A DNA stretch of 64,000 nucleotides. Origin: Cedecea neteri (GTDB taxonomy: Bacteria; Pseudomonadota; Gammaproteobacteria; Enterobacterales; Enterobacteriaceae). The position numbers were made by a program, and so were the translations under genes. Location of the stretch: assembly GCF_000758325.1 (NCBI RefSeq), contig NZ_CP009459.1, positions 2,542,001 through 2,606,000 on the forward strand. Direction: 5' to 3'. Shown in pieces: positions 33,588 to 42,468 of the stretch (positions within the stretch are counted from its first letter, which is position 1; every line of letters starts with the position of its first letter). The notes under the pieces were generated by a model. The model was given only the letters and a program-made list of their open reading frames with translations. It had not been told where the DNA came from and did no database searches.

Positions 33588-34670
33588 TTAGAACTGGTAA
33601 ACGATACCAACAGCAACGGTGTCGTCTGCGCCAACGCCCAGCTTGTTGTTTTTGTCGATCTGGTTGATCTGGTAGTCAACGTAGGTAGACATGTTTTTGT
33701 TGAAGTAGTAGGTCGCGCCGATATCAATGTAGTTGATGTAATCTTCGCTGCCGATACCTTCAACATCTTTCGCTTTAGATTTGTAGTAAGCGATGGATGG
33801 ACGCAGGCCGAAATCGAACTGGTACTGTGCCACAACAGAGAAGTCCTGAGTTTTGTTCAGGAAGCCATCTTGTTTGTTGATGGTGATGCGAGTTGCGTTA
33901 CGGCTTTCACCGTACAGCGCGGCCAGGTAGATGTTGTTCGCGTCATATTTCAGACCGGTAGCCCACTGCTCAGCTTTAGCACCGTGGCCGATAGTCTCTG
34001 TCTGCTGAGCGTTAGTACGGTCAGCCGCGCCGTAAGCACCTACGATGCCGAAGCCATCAACGGTGTAGCTTGCGGAGGTCGCCCAGCCGTCACCGTTAGA
34101 GCGTGATGCGTTGTCTTTACGTTCGTTTTTACCCAGGTACTGAACGCCGAAGTCCAGACCATCAACCAGGCCGAAGAAGCTGTGGTTACGGTAAGTAGCC
34201 AGGCCACCGTTACGACCGGAGAAGAAGTTGTCGCTGTTGCCGGTGTCACCACCGAACTCTGGCAGCATATCGGTCACGCCGATTGCATCATAAACCAGAC
34301 CGTAGTTACGGCCGTAGTCGAAGGAACCTGCGTCACCGAATTTCAGACCAGCGAAGGCCAGACGGGTTTTGTTACCGGTCTGAGCATCAGCGCCTTCAGA
34401 GTTGTTACCCTGGAAGTTGTATTCCCACTGGCCGTAACCGGTCAGTTGGCTGTTAATCTGAGTTTCGCCTTTGAAGCCAAGACGGGCGTAAGTTTTGTCG
34501 CCGTTACCCTGAGCGTTTACACCGTTGTCTTTAGCAAAATAGTGCAGACCTACAGCTTTGCCGTACAGGTCTACTTTGTTGCCGTCTTTGTTATAGATTT
34601 CTGCAGCGTTAGCTGCACCGGCTACCAGCAGAGCAGGGATAACCACTGCCAGAATATTGCGCTTCATCAT
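33588..34670 (-). CDS. ompF: Outer membrane porin OmpF
   Basis: Trimeric 16-strand general porin. 360 residues including signal peptide [20 protein letters not shown] with cleavage at [12 protein letters not shown]. coli OmpF has 362. The constriction loop L3 motif [12 protein letters not shown] is intact, and the C-terminal phenylalanine (VGIVYQF) needed for BAM recognition is present. Differences from E. coli concentrate in the surface loops (about residues 165-180, 195-250 and 255-275). The promoter region is highly conserved, and the SD/start region GAGGGTAATAAATAATGATG equals the MicF target of E. coli. OmpC was considered, but the promoter, L3 and position next to asnS and aspC indicate OmpF. 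Confidence 0.95.
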   Translation of the reverse strand: MMKRNILAVVIPALLVAGAANAAEIYNKDGNKVDLYGKAVGLHYFAKDNGVNAQGNGDKTYARLGFKGETQINSQLTGYGQWEYNFQGNNSEGADAQTGNKTRLAFAGLKFGDAGSFDYGRNYGLVYDAIGVTDMLPEFGGDTGNSDNFFSGRNGGLATYRNHSFFGLVDGLDFGVQYLGKNERKDNASRSNGDGWATSASYTVDGFGIVGAYGAADRTNAQQTETIGHGAKAEQWATGLKYDANNIYLAALYGESRNATRITINKQDGFLNKTQDFSVVAQYQFDFGLRPSIAYYKSKAKDVEGIGSEDYINYIDIGATYYFNKNMSTYVDYQINQIDKNNKLGVGADDTVAVGIVYQF

Positions 34671-34775
34671 TATTTATTACCCTCATTGTGGTTTTTATGG
34701 ACACCTGCCACTGCCGTCAATAATTCTTTACGGAACTATTGATGATAGTTTGGTGTCTTTCTGTATCTGTCAGGC

Positions 34776-34804
34776 ATCTTTCCATCCATGAAACCGTTTC
34801 GCTA
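34776..34804 (-). promoter_or_regulatory. ompF promoter
   Basis: On the minus strand -35 TAGCGA, 17-base spacer, -10 AAAGAT. This matches the recalled E. coli ompF promoter, whose poor hexamers make it dependent on OmpR. The -10 element lies 106 bases before the ATG, giving a long leader for small-RNA control. Confidence 0.75.
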
Positions 34805-34809
34805 GCCTG

Positions 34810-34867
34810 AAAGTGCTACAAATGTCTAAACTGAGTTTCAAAAAGAAAATATGTGTAACTAAATATT
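34810..34867 (-). promoter_or_regulatory. Three tandem OmpR sites (F1-F2-F3) upstream of ompF
   Basis: Three adjacent 20-bp blocks directly upstream of the -35: F3 about 34810-34830, F2 about 34830-34849 (minus strand TTTTCTTTTTGAAACTCAGT, close to E. coli F2), F1 about 34848-34867 (with GTTACACATATT). Phosphorylated OmpR binding is inferred from similarity to E. coli. Confidence 0.65.
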
Positions 34868-35225
34868 AATTTCAGGGAACTTTGTGAACCATTTCAAATT
34901 TCATTCTTAGCGCAACAAAAATGCTTCGCTTGTTAACATATATATATGAATTACTTATGTTTAATCCGCATAAGCTCAATGAATGGGTATTTCTTGTTCA
35001 CAATTGTTCATTTTTTGACTTGTTTTTGGATGTCCAGATGTCTGTGTGAAAAGTGAACGATTGTGCTATGCCCAGCACTGATTTGAAATGCGAGCAAACT
35101 TAAGCGCAATTTTTGTTAAAGAGTGTGAGATAGAAACAGTTGGTAACGGGGTAGTCGGGAATGGAGGTTGAAATTGACGTTTGCTTAATGAGCGTTGAAG
35201 AAAATAGACCTTTTATTGTCAAATG
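34868..35225. other. AT-rich upstream region between ompF and asnS
   Basis: About 360 bases without a convincing gene. It contains TATATATAT near 34939 and stretches rich in TTG/TGT. In E. coli a distal OmpR site (F4) and IHF sites lie in the equivalent region; I could not place them here with confidence. Confidence 0.5.
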
Positions 35226-35254
35226 TAAAAAAGGCCAGCGGAGAGCTGGCCTTT
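35226..35254 (-). terminator. Intrinsic terminator after asnS
   Basis: On the minus strand AAAGGCCAGC-TCTCC-GCTGGCCTTT followed by TTTACATTT, 13 bases beyond the stop. Confidence 0.9.
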
Positions 35255-35266
35255 GGTTTTGCTGGC

Positions 35267-36667
35267 TTAGAAGCTGGCGTTACGTGGAGTACGTGGGAAC
35301 GGAATCACGTCACGCACGTTCTGAACGCCGGTGACATAGGCAATCAGACGCTCGAAGCCCAGGCCGAAACCGGAATGCGGCACGGTGCCGTAGCGGCGCA
35401 GGTCGCGGTACCACCAGTAGTCTTCTTTATTCAGGCCCATTTCAGCCATGCGTGCATCCAGCACATCCAGACGCTCTTCACGCTGGGAACCACCGATGAT
35501 TTCACCGATGCCTGGCGCCAGGACGTCCATAGCGGCAACTGTCTTACCGTCTTCGTTAAGGCGCATATAGAAAGCTTTGATGTCTTTCGGGTAGTTTTTC
35601 ACTACCACCGGTGCCTTGAAGTGCTGCTCGGCCAGGTAACGCTCGTGCTCGGAGGAAAGGTCGACGCCCCAGTAAACCGGGTTTTCGAACTTATGCCCAC
35701 AGTTCAGCAGGATTTCCACCGCATCGGTGTAGTTCACCTGGGCGAAGTCTGCGGAGATGAAGCGTTCGAGGCGCTCAATGGCTTCTTTGTCCACGCGCTC
35801 AGCAAAGAACTTCATGTCGTCCATGCGCTCTTCAAGCACGGCCTTGAAGACGTACTTGAGCATCGCTTCGGCCAGACCGGCAACGTCGTCCAAATCGGCA
35901 AAGGCAACTTCCGGTTCCAGCATCCAGAACTCAGCCAGGTGGCGGCTGGTGTTGGAGTTCTCCGCGCGGAAAGTCGGCCCGAAGGTATAAACCTTTGACA
36001 GCGCACTCGCGTAGGTTTCGCCGTTCAGCTGGCCGGAAACGGTCAGGAAGGCTTCTTTACCGAAGAAGTCTTTATCAAAATCGACTTTGCCTTCTGCGGT
36101 GCGAGGCAGGTTTTCCAGATCCAGCGTTGAAACGCGGAACATCTCCCCGGCACCTTCGGTGTCCGAAGCGGTGATGAGCGGAGTCGAGACCCAGAAATAA
36201 CCGTTTTCATGGAAGAAGCGATGCAGCGCCTGAGCCAGCGTGTGACGAACGCGAGCCACGGCACCAATCATGTTGGTACGCGGACGCAGGTGAGCCACTT
36301 CGCGGAGGTATTCGATGCTATGGCGTTTGGCCGCCATTGGATAGGTATCCGGATCGTCAACCCAGCCGGTCACTTCGACTTTGGTAGCCTGAAGTTCGAA
36401 TGCCTGGCCCTGGCCCTGAGACTCGACCACCACGCCGGTAACAATCACGGAGCAGCCAGTGGTCAGGCGCAGAACGTCTTCATTGTAATTGGGCAGAGAA
36501 TTATTAATGACGGCCTGTACAGGATCAAAGCAGGAACCGTCATAGACGGCGAGGAAGGAGATACCAGCTTTTGAATCTCTTCGAGTACGTACCCATCCGC
36601 GCACGGTGACTTCGCTGTCAACGGCGGCACGGCCCTGGAGTACGTCGGCTACAGGCACAACGCTCAT
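35267..36667 (-). CDS. asnS: Asparaginyl-tRNA synthetase
   Basis: Class IIb synthetase charging tRNA-Asn; cytoplasmic dimer. 466 residues, equal to E. coli. An N-terminal OB-fold anticodon-binding domain ([16 protein letters not shown] near 21-36) is followed by the catalytic core with motif 2 [20 protein letters not shown] near 219-238 and motif 3 [15 protein letters not shown] near 440. It is flanked by ompF and pncB on the same strand, with its own terminator. Confidence 0.99.
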   Translation of the reverse strand: MSVVPVADVLQGRAAVDSEVTVRGWVRTRRDSKAGISFLAVYDGSCFDPVQAVINNSLPNYNEDVLRLTTGCSVIVTGVVVESQGQGQAFELQATKVEVTGWVDDPDTYPMAAKRHSIEYLREVAHLRPRTNMIGAVARVRHTLAQALHRFFHENGYFWVSTPLITASDTEGAGEMFRVSTLDLENLPRTAEGKVDFDKDFFGKEAFLTVSGQLNGETYASALSKVYTFGPTFRAENSNTSRHLAEFWMLEPEVAFADLDDVAGLAEAMLKYVFKAVLEERMDDMKFFAERVDKEAIERLERFISADFAQVNYTDAVEILLNCGHKFENPVYWGVDLSSEHERYLAEQHFKAPVVVKNYPKDIKAFYMRLNEDGKTVAAMDVLAPGIGEIIGGSQREERLDVLDARMAEMGLNKEDYWWYRDLRRYGTVPHSGFGLGFERLIAYVTGVQNVRDVIPFPRTPRNASF

Positions 36668-36805
36668 AGTTTTCTCTCTATTAAATGGTCAATGACAAAA
36701 AAAATAGTAACCCACAGATGGGGGCTATCTATGTTACCTGTCGCGCGCCATCAGACAAGCAGAATTCGCGTTACTTATGAAGAAATAAAGGAATGAGAGA
36801 AGGGC

Positions 36806-36831
36806 GGTGAATAGCGAAGCGGCTATTCACC
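36806..36831 (-). other. Stable hairpin after pncB
   Basis: Perfect 10-bp inverted repeat GGTGAATAGC / GCTATTCACC with a 6-base loop, 14 bases past the pncB stop. No T-run follows on the minus strand, so it may protect the mRNA 3' end or act with Rho rather than as an intrinsic terminator. Confidence 0.6.
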
Positions 36832-36844
36832 GATTATCGCTGAA

Positions 36845-38047
36845 TCAGCTGGCTTTTTTAACCAGCGGAAGGTCAAAGGCTTTGCGCAGTGCCCGAACAA
36901 AGGCTTTGTCGTGGCAGATGGTTTTTCCCGGGCTGTCCGAAAGCTTAGCCACCGGCTTACCGTTGCACTCCACGAGCTTAATCACAATGTTCAGCGGCTT
37001 AACCTGCGGAATGTCGCAGGTCAGGCGGGTGCCGATACCAAAGCTGAGGTTAACCCGGGATGAGAAGCGGCGGTACAGCTCCACGGCTTTGTTTAAATCC
37101 AGGTTGTCGGAAAACACCAACACTTTGCTTAAAGGATCGATGCCAAGCTTCTGGTAGTGGGCAATGGCTTTTTCTCCCCACTCAACGGGGTCACCTGAAT
37201 CGTGGCGCAGCCCCTGATAGCGCGTGGCAAACTCCTTGCCGAAATCACGCAGGAAAGCATCCATGGTGATGCAGTCAGTCAGGGCTATTCCTAGCTGATC
37301 GGGATATTCGTCCAGCCATGCCTGCAATGCTGCGCGTTGGCTGTTCGCCAGATCCGGGCTTATTTGCTGATGTGCCTGGAACCATTCATGCGCCTGGGTG
37401 CCCATCGGCGTAAGGTCGAGGCGGCGCGCCAGATCGTAGTTGCTGGTGCCGATAAACCACGGCTCCTGCTTAAGCCGCTCAACGATAGCCTGCTGCACTT
37501 CACGAGAGAAGCGGCGGCGTGTACCAAAGTCCATCAGGCGGAAATGGGAAAGATCCAGCCCGTCGGTCAGCGCGTTAAACTCCTGCAGCTTACTTTCCAG
37601 GTGATCCAGCGCCATTTTTGGCGTCACGCCGGGAGCGCGATGCTGGTGAACGACTTCACTGATTACCGCCAGCAGGGGAACTTCCCACATGATGACTTCC
37701 CGCCAGGGGCCGCTGAGGCGAATATCTAAATGACCATGATTATTGGTCACCTGAACCTGAGCAGGGTCATAGCGGAAGTCACGCAGCCAGTCGAGATAAT
37801 CGGCTTTGAAAAAGGGCAGGCTTTTCAGCCAGTGAAATTCTTCATCGCTGAGGCGCAGGTGCTGCATCGCGGCTACCTGCTCACGAATAGCCTCGGCATG
37901 AATGCCCAGCAGGTCGTCGCCGCGGCAGCGGAATTCCGCTGCGACATTTACGTCGTAATAGCGGTGATAAACCGCTTGCTGCATATGAAGCTTATAGGCG
38001 TCAGTATCCAGAAGCGTTTGCAAAATCGGGGAAGCGTGTCGTGTCAT
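36845..38047 (-). CDS. pncB: Nicotinate phosphoribosyltransferase
   Basis: Salvages nicotinate to nicotinate mononucleotide for NAD synthesis, with ATP hydrolysis. 400 residues from [19 protein letters not shown], exactly the E. coli length; the frame extends 5 codons further to 38062. The phosphorylated histidine is in [16 protein letters not shown] near 219. STRUCTURE-type conserved segments [10 protein letters not shown] and TRLTCD are present. A perfect NadR-type box lies 180 bases upstream, consistent with repression at high NAD. Confidence 0.98.
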   Translation of the reverse strand: MTRHASPILQTLLDTDAYKLHMQQAVYHRYYDVNVAAEFRCRGDDLLGIHAEAIREQVAAMQHLRLSDEEFHWLKSLPFFKADYLDWLRDFRYDPAQVQVTNNHGHLDIRLSGPWREVIMWEVPLLAVISEVVHQHRAPGVTPKMALDHLESKLQEFNALTDGLDLSHFRLMDFGTRRRFSREVQQAIVERLKQEPWFIGTSNYDLARRLDLTPMGTQAHEWFQAHQQISPDLANSQRAALQAWLDEYPDQLGIALTDCITMDAFLRDFGKEFATRYQGLRHDSGDPVEWGEKAIAHYQKLGIDPLSKVLVFSDNLDLNKAVELYRRFSSRVNLSFGIGTRLTCDIPQVKPLNIVIKLVECNGKPVAKLSDSPGKTICHDKAFVRALRKAFDLPLVKKAS

Positions 38048-38189
38048 GGCGCGTTTCAGCATCCTCTCACAGGAGCGTTTCCATCAGTCCGGGCAAATTA
38101 AGACGCGGGAGTATACCCTGATTATCTGTTTATTGAAGCAGGATCACAACAATCGGGGGGCAGTCTCTGGAGTGGTTTATGGCGTGATT

Positions 38190-38230
38190 AACACGATAAT
38201 ATAGTTCAATGCATTGAATTAAATCGTGTT
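38190..38230. repeat. Nested dyad upstream of pncB
   Basis: Outer arms AACACGAT (38190-38197) and ATCGTGTT (38223-38230) enclose a perfect 14-bp palindrome TTCAATGCATTGAA (38205-38218). Minus-strand TATATT (38198-38203) inside it may be the pncB -10 element. The right outer arm overlaps the NadR-type box by 4 bases. Confidence 0.55.
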
Positions 38231-38244
38231 TAGAGTACTAAACA
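38227..38244 (-). promoter_or_regulatory. NadR-type operator upstream of pncB
   Basis: TGTTTAGAGTACTAAACA is a perfect match to the NadR consensus TGTTTA-N6-TAAACA. It sits 180 bases before the pncB ATG and just upstream of a candidate -10, where NadR would block RNA polymerase when NAD is abundant. NadR control of pncB is established in enterics. Confidence 0.85.
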
Positions 38245-38277
38245 AAACGTGCGACATCCTTTTCTCAGTGAAATAAC

Positions 38278-38296
38278 CGGCGGCGAATGGCCGCCG
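38278..38296 (-). terminator. Hairpin after the ankyrin-like gene
   Basis: CGGCGGC / GCCGCCG stem with a 5-base loop, 14 bases past the stop of the upstream minus-strand gene. Only GGTTATTTC follows, so termination strength is uncertain. Confidence 0.55.
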
Positions 38297-38310
38297 ATGT
38301 GTACTGGCAA

Positions 38311-39555
38311 CTAACGAATGCGAAGACTGCCGTTCTCCGCTTTTTCACGCAGGTTGTGATTCAGCGATTGAAGCTGTTCGAGCGTCATCCTGCCCATATT
38401 TGTTGCGCCGGACCCCAGCAGCGCGTGACTAAATCTGGCGAGTGCGGATGCATCCAGATACAGCGCCTTCAGCCCGTGCTGTTTTTTTTCATTCGGGGTT
38501 GGGTTGATACGAATCAGGGCGTCTTTCGGTAATGCGACGTTTTGTACCTTACAGGCAAGCGTCAGCGTGGCGAGATCGGCCAGGGATTTCACTTCAATTT
38601 CTTTCAGCTTTCCGCCGTTAGCTGTCCCGCTTAGAGGATGGTTTTCAGCCTGGTAGTTAAACATCGAGGCGGTGTTACTCAATGAATTATGGATGGTATG
38701 GGTTTTCAGGTTATTCACTTTACTGAAGCCAAACACCAGCGGCAGGGTTTGCCCATCGTTGAGCAGATTCAGGAACGGCAGTTTTCCGCCGATCATTTCA
38801 TTTTCAATGCGCTTAAAGGCGTTACCGATCAGTTTCCGCGTTTGTTCCCCGGAAGGCGGGTGGCTGTTATCCACGAATTTGATATGCGCCGGGACGCCGG
38901 TTTGCTGCAGGATTTGCTCCGGCGTTTCCTTTTTTAGTCGATAGCCGCTATTCGACAAAAGACGCACCAGGCTGTCATACACCGCCTCTTCCAGATTATT
39001 GCTGCTTTTTAGCGTCAGCGTTGAGGCCGGGAAATGGCTGGCAGAAGACGCATGATTGATGGCTTTGCTCAGCACATACAGGTTCGAGCGCGTCTCCACC
39101 GTGGTGGGCTTAATGCCCAGTCCTTTGGCGTACACGCGCGGTTTCTGGCGAAGATTCTCACGCGTTTCAAATTTGTTGCCCGACTCTCGAGTTCGATCGG
39201 AGAAAAACACTTTTCCCTCCAGCGACTGTGAACCGCCTTTAGGATCGTTCACGCCGCCTTTCAGCGCGCCGCTGCGCAATATTTCAAAGCCCCAGGGAGA
39301 GCCATGAAAAGCTTCCGGCTTGATATAGCCCGACGGCGCACTGGGATTCAGCGAAGCCAAAAGACTGTGGTAAAGCCGTGCCCGCGTGGTGCCGTCAATA
39401 TCTCGGCGGTTAGCCAGCGCATCCAGCGGCGAGTTTCCGTGCTGGTCCAGAGCGACAGGTTTGTAGCCCTGCTGTCTTAGTTTTTGGATGGTAGCAATAT
39501 CGTTTTGGGCAACGGCCTGATGAAAAGCCATGGGGCCGGAAGGGGGAATACGCAT
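38311..39555 (-). CDS. Unrecognised ankyrin-like protein with possible ADP-ribosyltransferase-like domain
   Basis: 414 residues, family not recognised. Residues about 9-47 read as an ankyrin unit: MAFHQAVAQNDIATIQKLRQ, then GY, then DQHGNSPLDALANRR. After a linker, AFHGSPWGFEILRSGALKGG (about 83-102) followed by GKVFFSD (about 114-120) resembles the H-G-S/T and (Y/F)F-S strands of PARP/diphtheria-type ADP-ribosyltransferases; KEIEVKSL (about 328) might carry the catalytic Glu. This is visual similarity only. OspC-type effectors (ADP-riboxanases) combine a transferase with ankyrin repeats, but in the opposite order. There is no signal peptide or membrane helix. GAGAGA precedes the ATG. A sampled 60-base stretch (38641-38700) is about 42 percent GC, lower than neighbours appear. 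E. coli lacks it. Alternatives: secreted effector, toxin, or unrelated helical protein. Confidence 0.6.
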   Translation of the reverse strand: MRIPPSGPMAFHQAVAQNDIATIQKLRQQGYKPVALDQHGNSPLDALANRRDIDGTTRARLYHSLLASLNPSAPSGYIKPEAFHGSPWGFEILRSGALKGGVNDPKGGSQSLEGKVFFSDRTRESGNKFETRENLRQKPRVYAKGLGIKPTTVETRSNLYVLSKAINHASSASHFPASTLTLKSSNNLEEAVYDSLVRLLSNSGYRLKKETPEQILQQTGVPAHIKFVDNSHPPSGEQTRKLIGNAFKRIENEMIGGKLPFLNLLNDGQTLPLVFGFSKVNNLKTHTIHNSLSNTASMFNYQAENHPLSGTANGGKLKEIEVKSLADLATLTLACKVQNVALPKDALIRINPTPNEKKQHGLKALYLDASALARFSHALLGSGATNMGRMTLEQLQSLNHNLREKAENGSLRIR

Positions 39556-39572
39556 ATTAAGTTCTCTCAGGA

Positions 39573-39630
39573 GGAAGGGGCTGCATTAAGTGGCGGAGGA
39601 AAAGGAAGAGTTCCGTGCCGGAAGGGGCTG
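39573..39630. repeat. 11-bp direct repeats upstream of the ankyrin-like gene
   Basis: GGAAGGGGCTG occurs at 39573-39583 and again at 39620-39630, 47 bases apart, in the leader or promoter of the minus-strand gene. A small palindrome TTCCG-TGC-CGGAA (39611-39623) overlaps the second copy. Possible regulator site; function unknown. Confidence 0.45.
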
Positions 39631-39770
39631 GAGAGAAAAGCGTAATACCGCATAAAGCGGTAAAAAATTTGGGCTATCGGCCGCCAAAGATGAAGATTCT
39701 GCGTAGCAACATTCCGGCAACAGGAATAGACTGAAGTTCGTTATCTTACGGACGATGTATAAGGTTTTTT

Positions 39771-42383
39771 ATGACACAACAGCCACAAGCCAAATATCGC
39801 CACGACTATCGCGCGGCGGATTATACGATAACCGATATCGATTTGACCTTTGACCTTGATGCCACAAAAACGCAGGTCACCGCAGTCAGCAAAATTGTCC
39901 GTCAGGGCGAAGCGGGCGCTCCGCTGCATCTTGATGGCGAAGACCTCACGCTGGTCTCCATTGCCGTAAACGGTAGCGCCTGGCCGCACTATCGCCAGGA
40001 AGATGGCGCGCTCATTCTGGAGCAGGTTCCTGACGCCTTTACGCTGACGATTGTGAACGAAATCAGCCCGGCTACCAACACCGCGCTTGAAGGGCTGTAT
40101 CAATCCGGGGAAGCGTTATGTACCCAATGTGAAGCTGAAGGCTTCCACCACATCACCTGGTACCTGGACCGCCCGGACGTCCTGGCGCGCTTCACGACCA
40201 AAGTCATCGCCGACAAAAACAAATACCCGTACTTGCTGGCTAACGGCAACCGCATTGCCGAAGGCGAGCTGGAAAATGGCCGTCACTGGGTGCAGTGGCA
40301 GGATCCTTTCCCAAAACCTTGCTATCTGTTTGCGCTGGTGGCGGGTGATTTCGATGTTCTGCGCGATAGCTTCAAAACCCGTTCCGGCCGTGACGTTGCG
40401 CTGGAGCTGTTTGTTGACCGCGGGAATCTGGATCGCGCTGACTGGGCGATGACCTCGCTTAAAGCATCCATGAAGTGGGATGAAACCCGCTTCGGCCTGG
40501 AGTATGACCTCGACATCTATATGATCGTCGCCGTCGACTTCTTTAATATGGGCGCAATGGAAAACAAAGGGTTGAATATCTTCAACTCGAAGTATGTCCT
40601 GGCTCGTGCCGAAACCGCGACTGACAAAGACTACCTCGACATTGAACGCGTCATCGGCCACGAATATTTCCACAACTGGACCGGCAACCGCGTTACCTGC
40701 CGTGACTGGTTCCAGCTGAGCCTGAAAGAAGGGTTAACCGTCTTCCGTGACCAGGAGTTCAGCTCTGACCTGGGTTCTCGCGCGGTTAACCGTATTCAAA
40801 ACGTGCGTACCATGCGCGCGATGCAGTTCGCCGAAGACGCAAGCCCGATGGCGCACCCGATCCGTCCGGACAAAGTTATTGAAATGAATAACTTCTATAC
40901 CCTGACGGTGTACGAGAAGGGTTCTGAAGTTATTCGTATGCTGCACACGCTGCTGGGCGAAGAAAACTTCCAGAAGGGCATGCAGCTTTACTTTGAGCGC
41001 CATGACGGCAGCGCGGCGACCTGCGATGACTTCGTGCAGGCGATGGAAGATGCGTCCAACGTTGACCTGTCTCATTTCCGCCGCTGGTACAGCCAGGCCG
41101 GGACGCCGGTTGTCACCGTGCGCGACGACTACAACCCGGAAACTGAGCACTACACGCTGACTATCAGTCAGATGACGCCGCCGACCGCTGAACAGCAGGA
41201 AAAACACCCGCTGCATATCCCGTTTGATATCGAGCTTTACGATAACGAAGGGAAGGTCATTCCGCTGCAGAAGAATGGCCATCCGGTACATCACGTGCTG
41301 AACGTGACCCAGGCCGAACAGACTTTCGTTTTCGATAATGTCTACTTCCAGCCGGTGCCATCTTTGCTGCGTGAATTCTCCGCGCCGGTGAAGCTTGAGT
41401 ACAAATGGAGCGACCAGCAGCTGACGTTCCTGATGCGCCACGCGCGGAACGACTTCTCCCGCTGGGATGCGGCGCAGAGCCTGCTGGCAAACTACATCAA
41501 GATCAACGTGAACCGCAGTCAGCAAGGGCAGCCGCTCTCTCTGCCGCTGCACGTGGCCGATGCATTCCGCGCCATTCTGCTGGACGAGAAGATCGATCCG
41601 GCGCTCGCCGCAGAGATCCTGACGCTGCCTTCGCAGAATGAAATTGCCGAGCTGTTCCAGACCATCGATCCTATCGCTATTGCTGAAGTTCACGGCGCGC
41701 TGACCCGCACCCTCGCAGCAGAGCTGGCCGATGAGTTCCTGGCTATCTATAACGCCAATAAGCTCGACAGCTATCGCGTGGATCACGGTGATATTGGCAA
41801 GCGCGCGCTGCGCAACACTTGCCTGCGCTACCTGGCGTTTGGTGACGTTGAACTTGCTGAGCAACTGGTACGCGAGCAGTATCAGCAGGCGGACAATATG
41901 ACTGATTCTATTGCCGCGCTGTCCGCAGCGGTGGCCGCGCAGCTGCCATGCCGTGAAGCGCTGCTGGCTGAGTACGATGAGAAATGGCACAAAGATGGCC
42001 TGGTCATGGACAAGTGGTTCGTGCTGCAGGCGACCAGTCCTGGCAGCAACACGCTGGCGAAGGTCCGCGAGCTGCTGAATCACCGTTCCTTCAGCCTGGG
42101 CAATCCGAACCGCGTACGTTCTCTGATTGGTGCGTTTGCTTCAGCCAACCCGGCCGCGTTCCACGCCAAAGACGGCAGTGGCTATCAGTTTATGGTCGAG
42201 ATGCTGACCGAGCTGAACAGCCGCAACCCGCAGATCGCTTCTCGTCTGGTTGAGCCGCTGATTCGCCTGAAGCGTTATGACGCAGAACGTCAGGCGAAGA
42301 TGCGTGCCGCGCTGGAGCAGTTGAAAGGGCTGGAAAACCTGTCCGGGGATCTGTTCGAGAAGATTGCCAAAGCGCTGGCGTAA
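39771..42383 (+). CDS. pepN: Aminopeptidase N
   Basis: Major broad-specificity M1 zinc aminopeptidase of the cytoplasm, acting late in protein degradation. 870 residues, equal to E. coli. The substrate-anchoring GAMEN motif is in NMGAMENKGLNIF near 260, and the zinc site HEYFHNWTGNRVT plus downstream Glu in LKEGLTVF is near 297-324. Four domains as in E. coli, with the helical C-terminal domain from about 545. AAGG lies 8 bases before the ATG. It is divergent from the ankyrin-like gene across 215 bases and convergent with ssuB. Confidence 0.99.
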   Translation: MTQQPQAKYRHDYRAADYTITDIDLTFDLDATKTQVTAVSKIVRQGEAGAPLHLDGEDLTLVSIAVNGSAWPHYRQEDGALILEQVPDAFTLTIVNEISPATNTALEGLYQSGEALCTQCEAEGFHHITWYLDRPDVLARFTTKVIADKNKYPYLLANGNRIAEGELENGRHWVQWQDPFPKPCYLFALVAGDFDVLRDSFKTRSGRDVALELFVDRGNLDRADWAMTSLKASMKWDETRFGLEYDLDIYMIVAVDFFNMGAMENKGLNIFNSKYVLARAETATDKDYLDIERVIGHEYFHNWTGNRVTCRDWFQLSLKEGLTVFRDQEFSSDLGSRAVNRIQNVRTMRAMQFAEDASPMAHPIRPDKVIEMNNFYTLTVYEKGSEVIRMLHTLLGEENFQKGMQLYFERHDGSAATCDDFVQAMEDASNVDLSHFRRWYSQAGTPVVTVRDDYNPETEHYTLTISQMTPPTAEQQEKHPLHIPFDIELYDNEGKVIPLQKNGHPVHHVLNVTQAEQTFVFDNVYFQPVPSLLREFSAPVKLEYKWSDQQLTFLMRHARNDFSRWDAAQSLLANYIKINVNRSQQGQPLSLPLHVADAFRAILLDEKIDPALAAEILTLPSQNEIAELFQTIDPIAIAEVHGALTRTLAAELADEFLAIYNANKLDSYRVDHGDIGKRALRNTCLRYLAFGDVELAEQLVREQYQQADNMTDSIAALSAAVAAQLPCREALLAEYDEKWHKDGLVMDKWFVLQATSPGSNTLAKVRELLNHRSFSLGNPNRVRSLIGAFASANPAAFHAKDGSGYQFMVEMLTELNSRNPQIASRLVEPLIRLKRYDAERQAKMRAALEQLKGLENLSGDLFEKIAKALA

Positions 42384-42388
42384 GTTCA

Positions 42389-42462
42389 GCCCCTCTCCCA
42401 ATGACAAAAGGGAACGGCAAGTTTCCCCCTCTCCCTCCCAGGGAGAGGGACGGGGTGAGGAT
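42389..42462. repeat. REP-like palindromic intergenic repeat
   Basis: Perfect 10-bp stem CCCTCTCCCT / AGGGAGAGGG at 42427-42449 followed by ACGGGGTGAGG, the familiar CCCTCACCCC-CCCTCTCCC type of enterobacterial intergenic repeat, with a degenerate partial copy (CCCCTCTCCC) at 42390-42399. It fills the gap between the convergent pepN and ssuB genes and may serve as a shared transcript end. Confidence 0.7.
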
Positions 42463-42468
42463 ATAAAA

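Noticed and set aside
34868-35225. Small RNA gene between ompF and asnS
   Set aside because: No promoter plus terminator pair could be found in the AT-rich stretch; the only terminator belongs to asnS.
38311-39555. Naming the ankyrin-like protein OspC
   Set aside because: Only weak motif-level resemblance with reversed domain order; family membership cannot be shown by eye.
39646-39662. Hairpin TACCGC-ATAAA-GCGGTA upstream of pepN as a terminator or operator
   Set aside because: Only 6-bp arms, and it lies between divergent genes where no transcript ends; on the minus strand the T-run precedes it.
40734-42083. 449-codon open frame antisense to pepN
   Set aside because: Antisense shadow of a conserved M1 peptidase gene; no recognisable domain.
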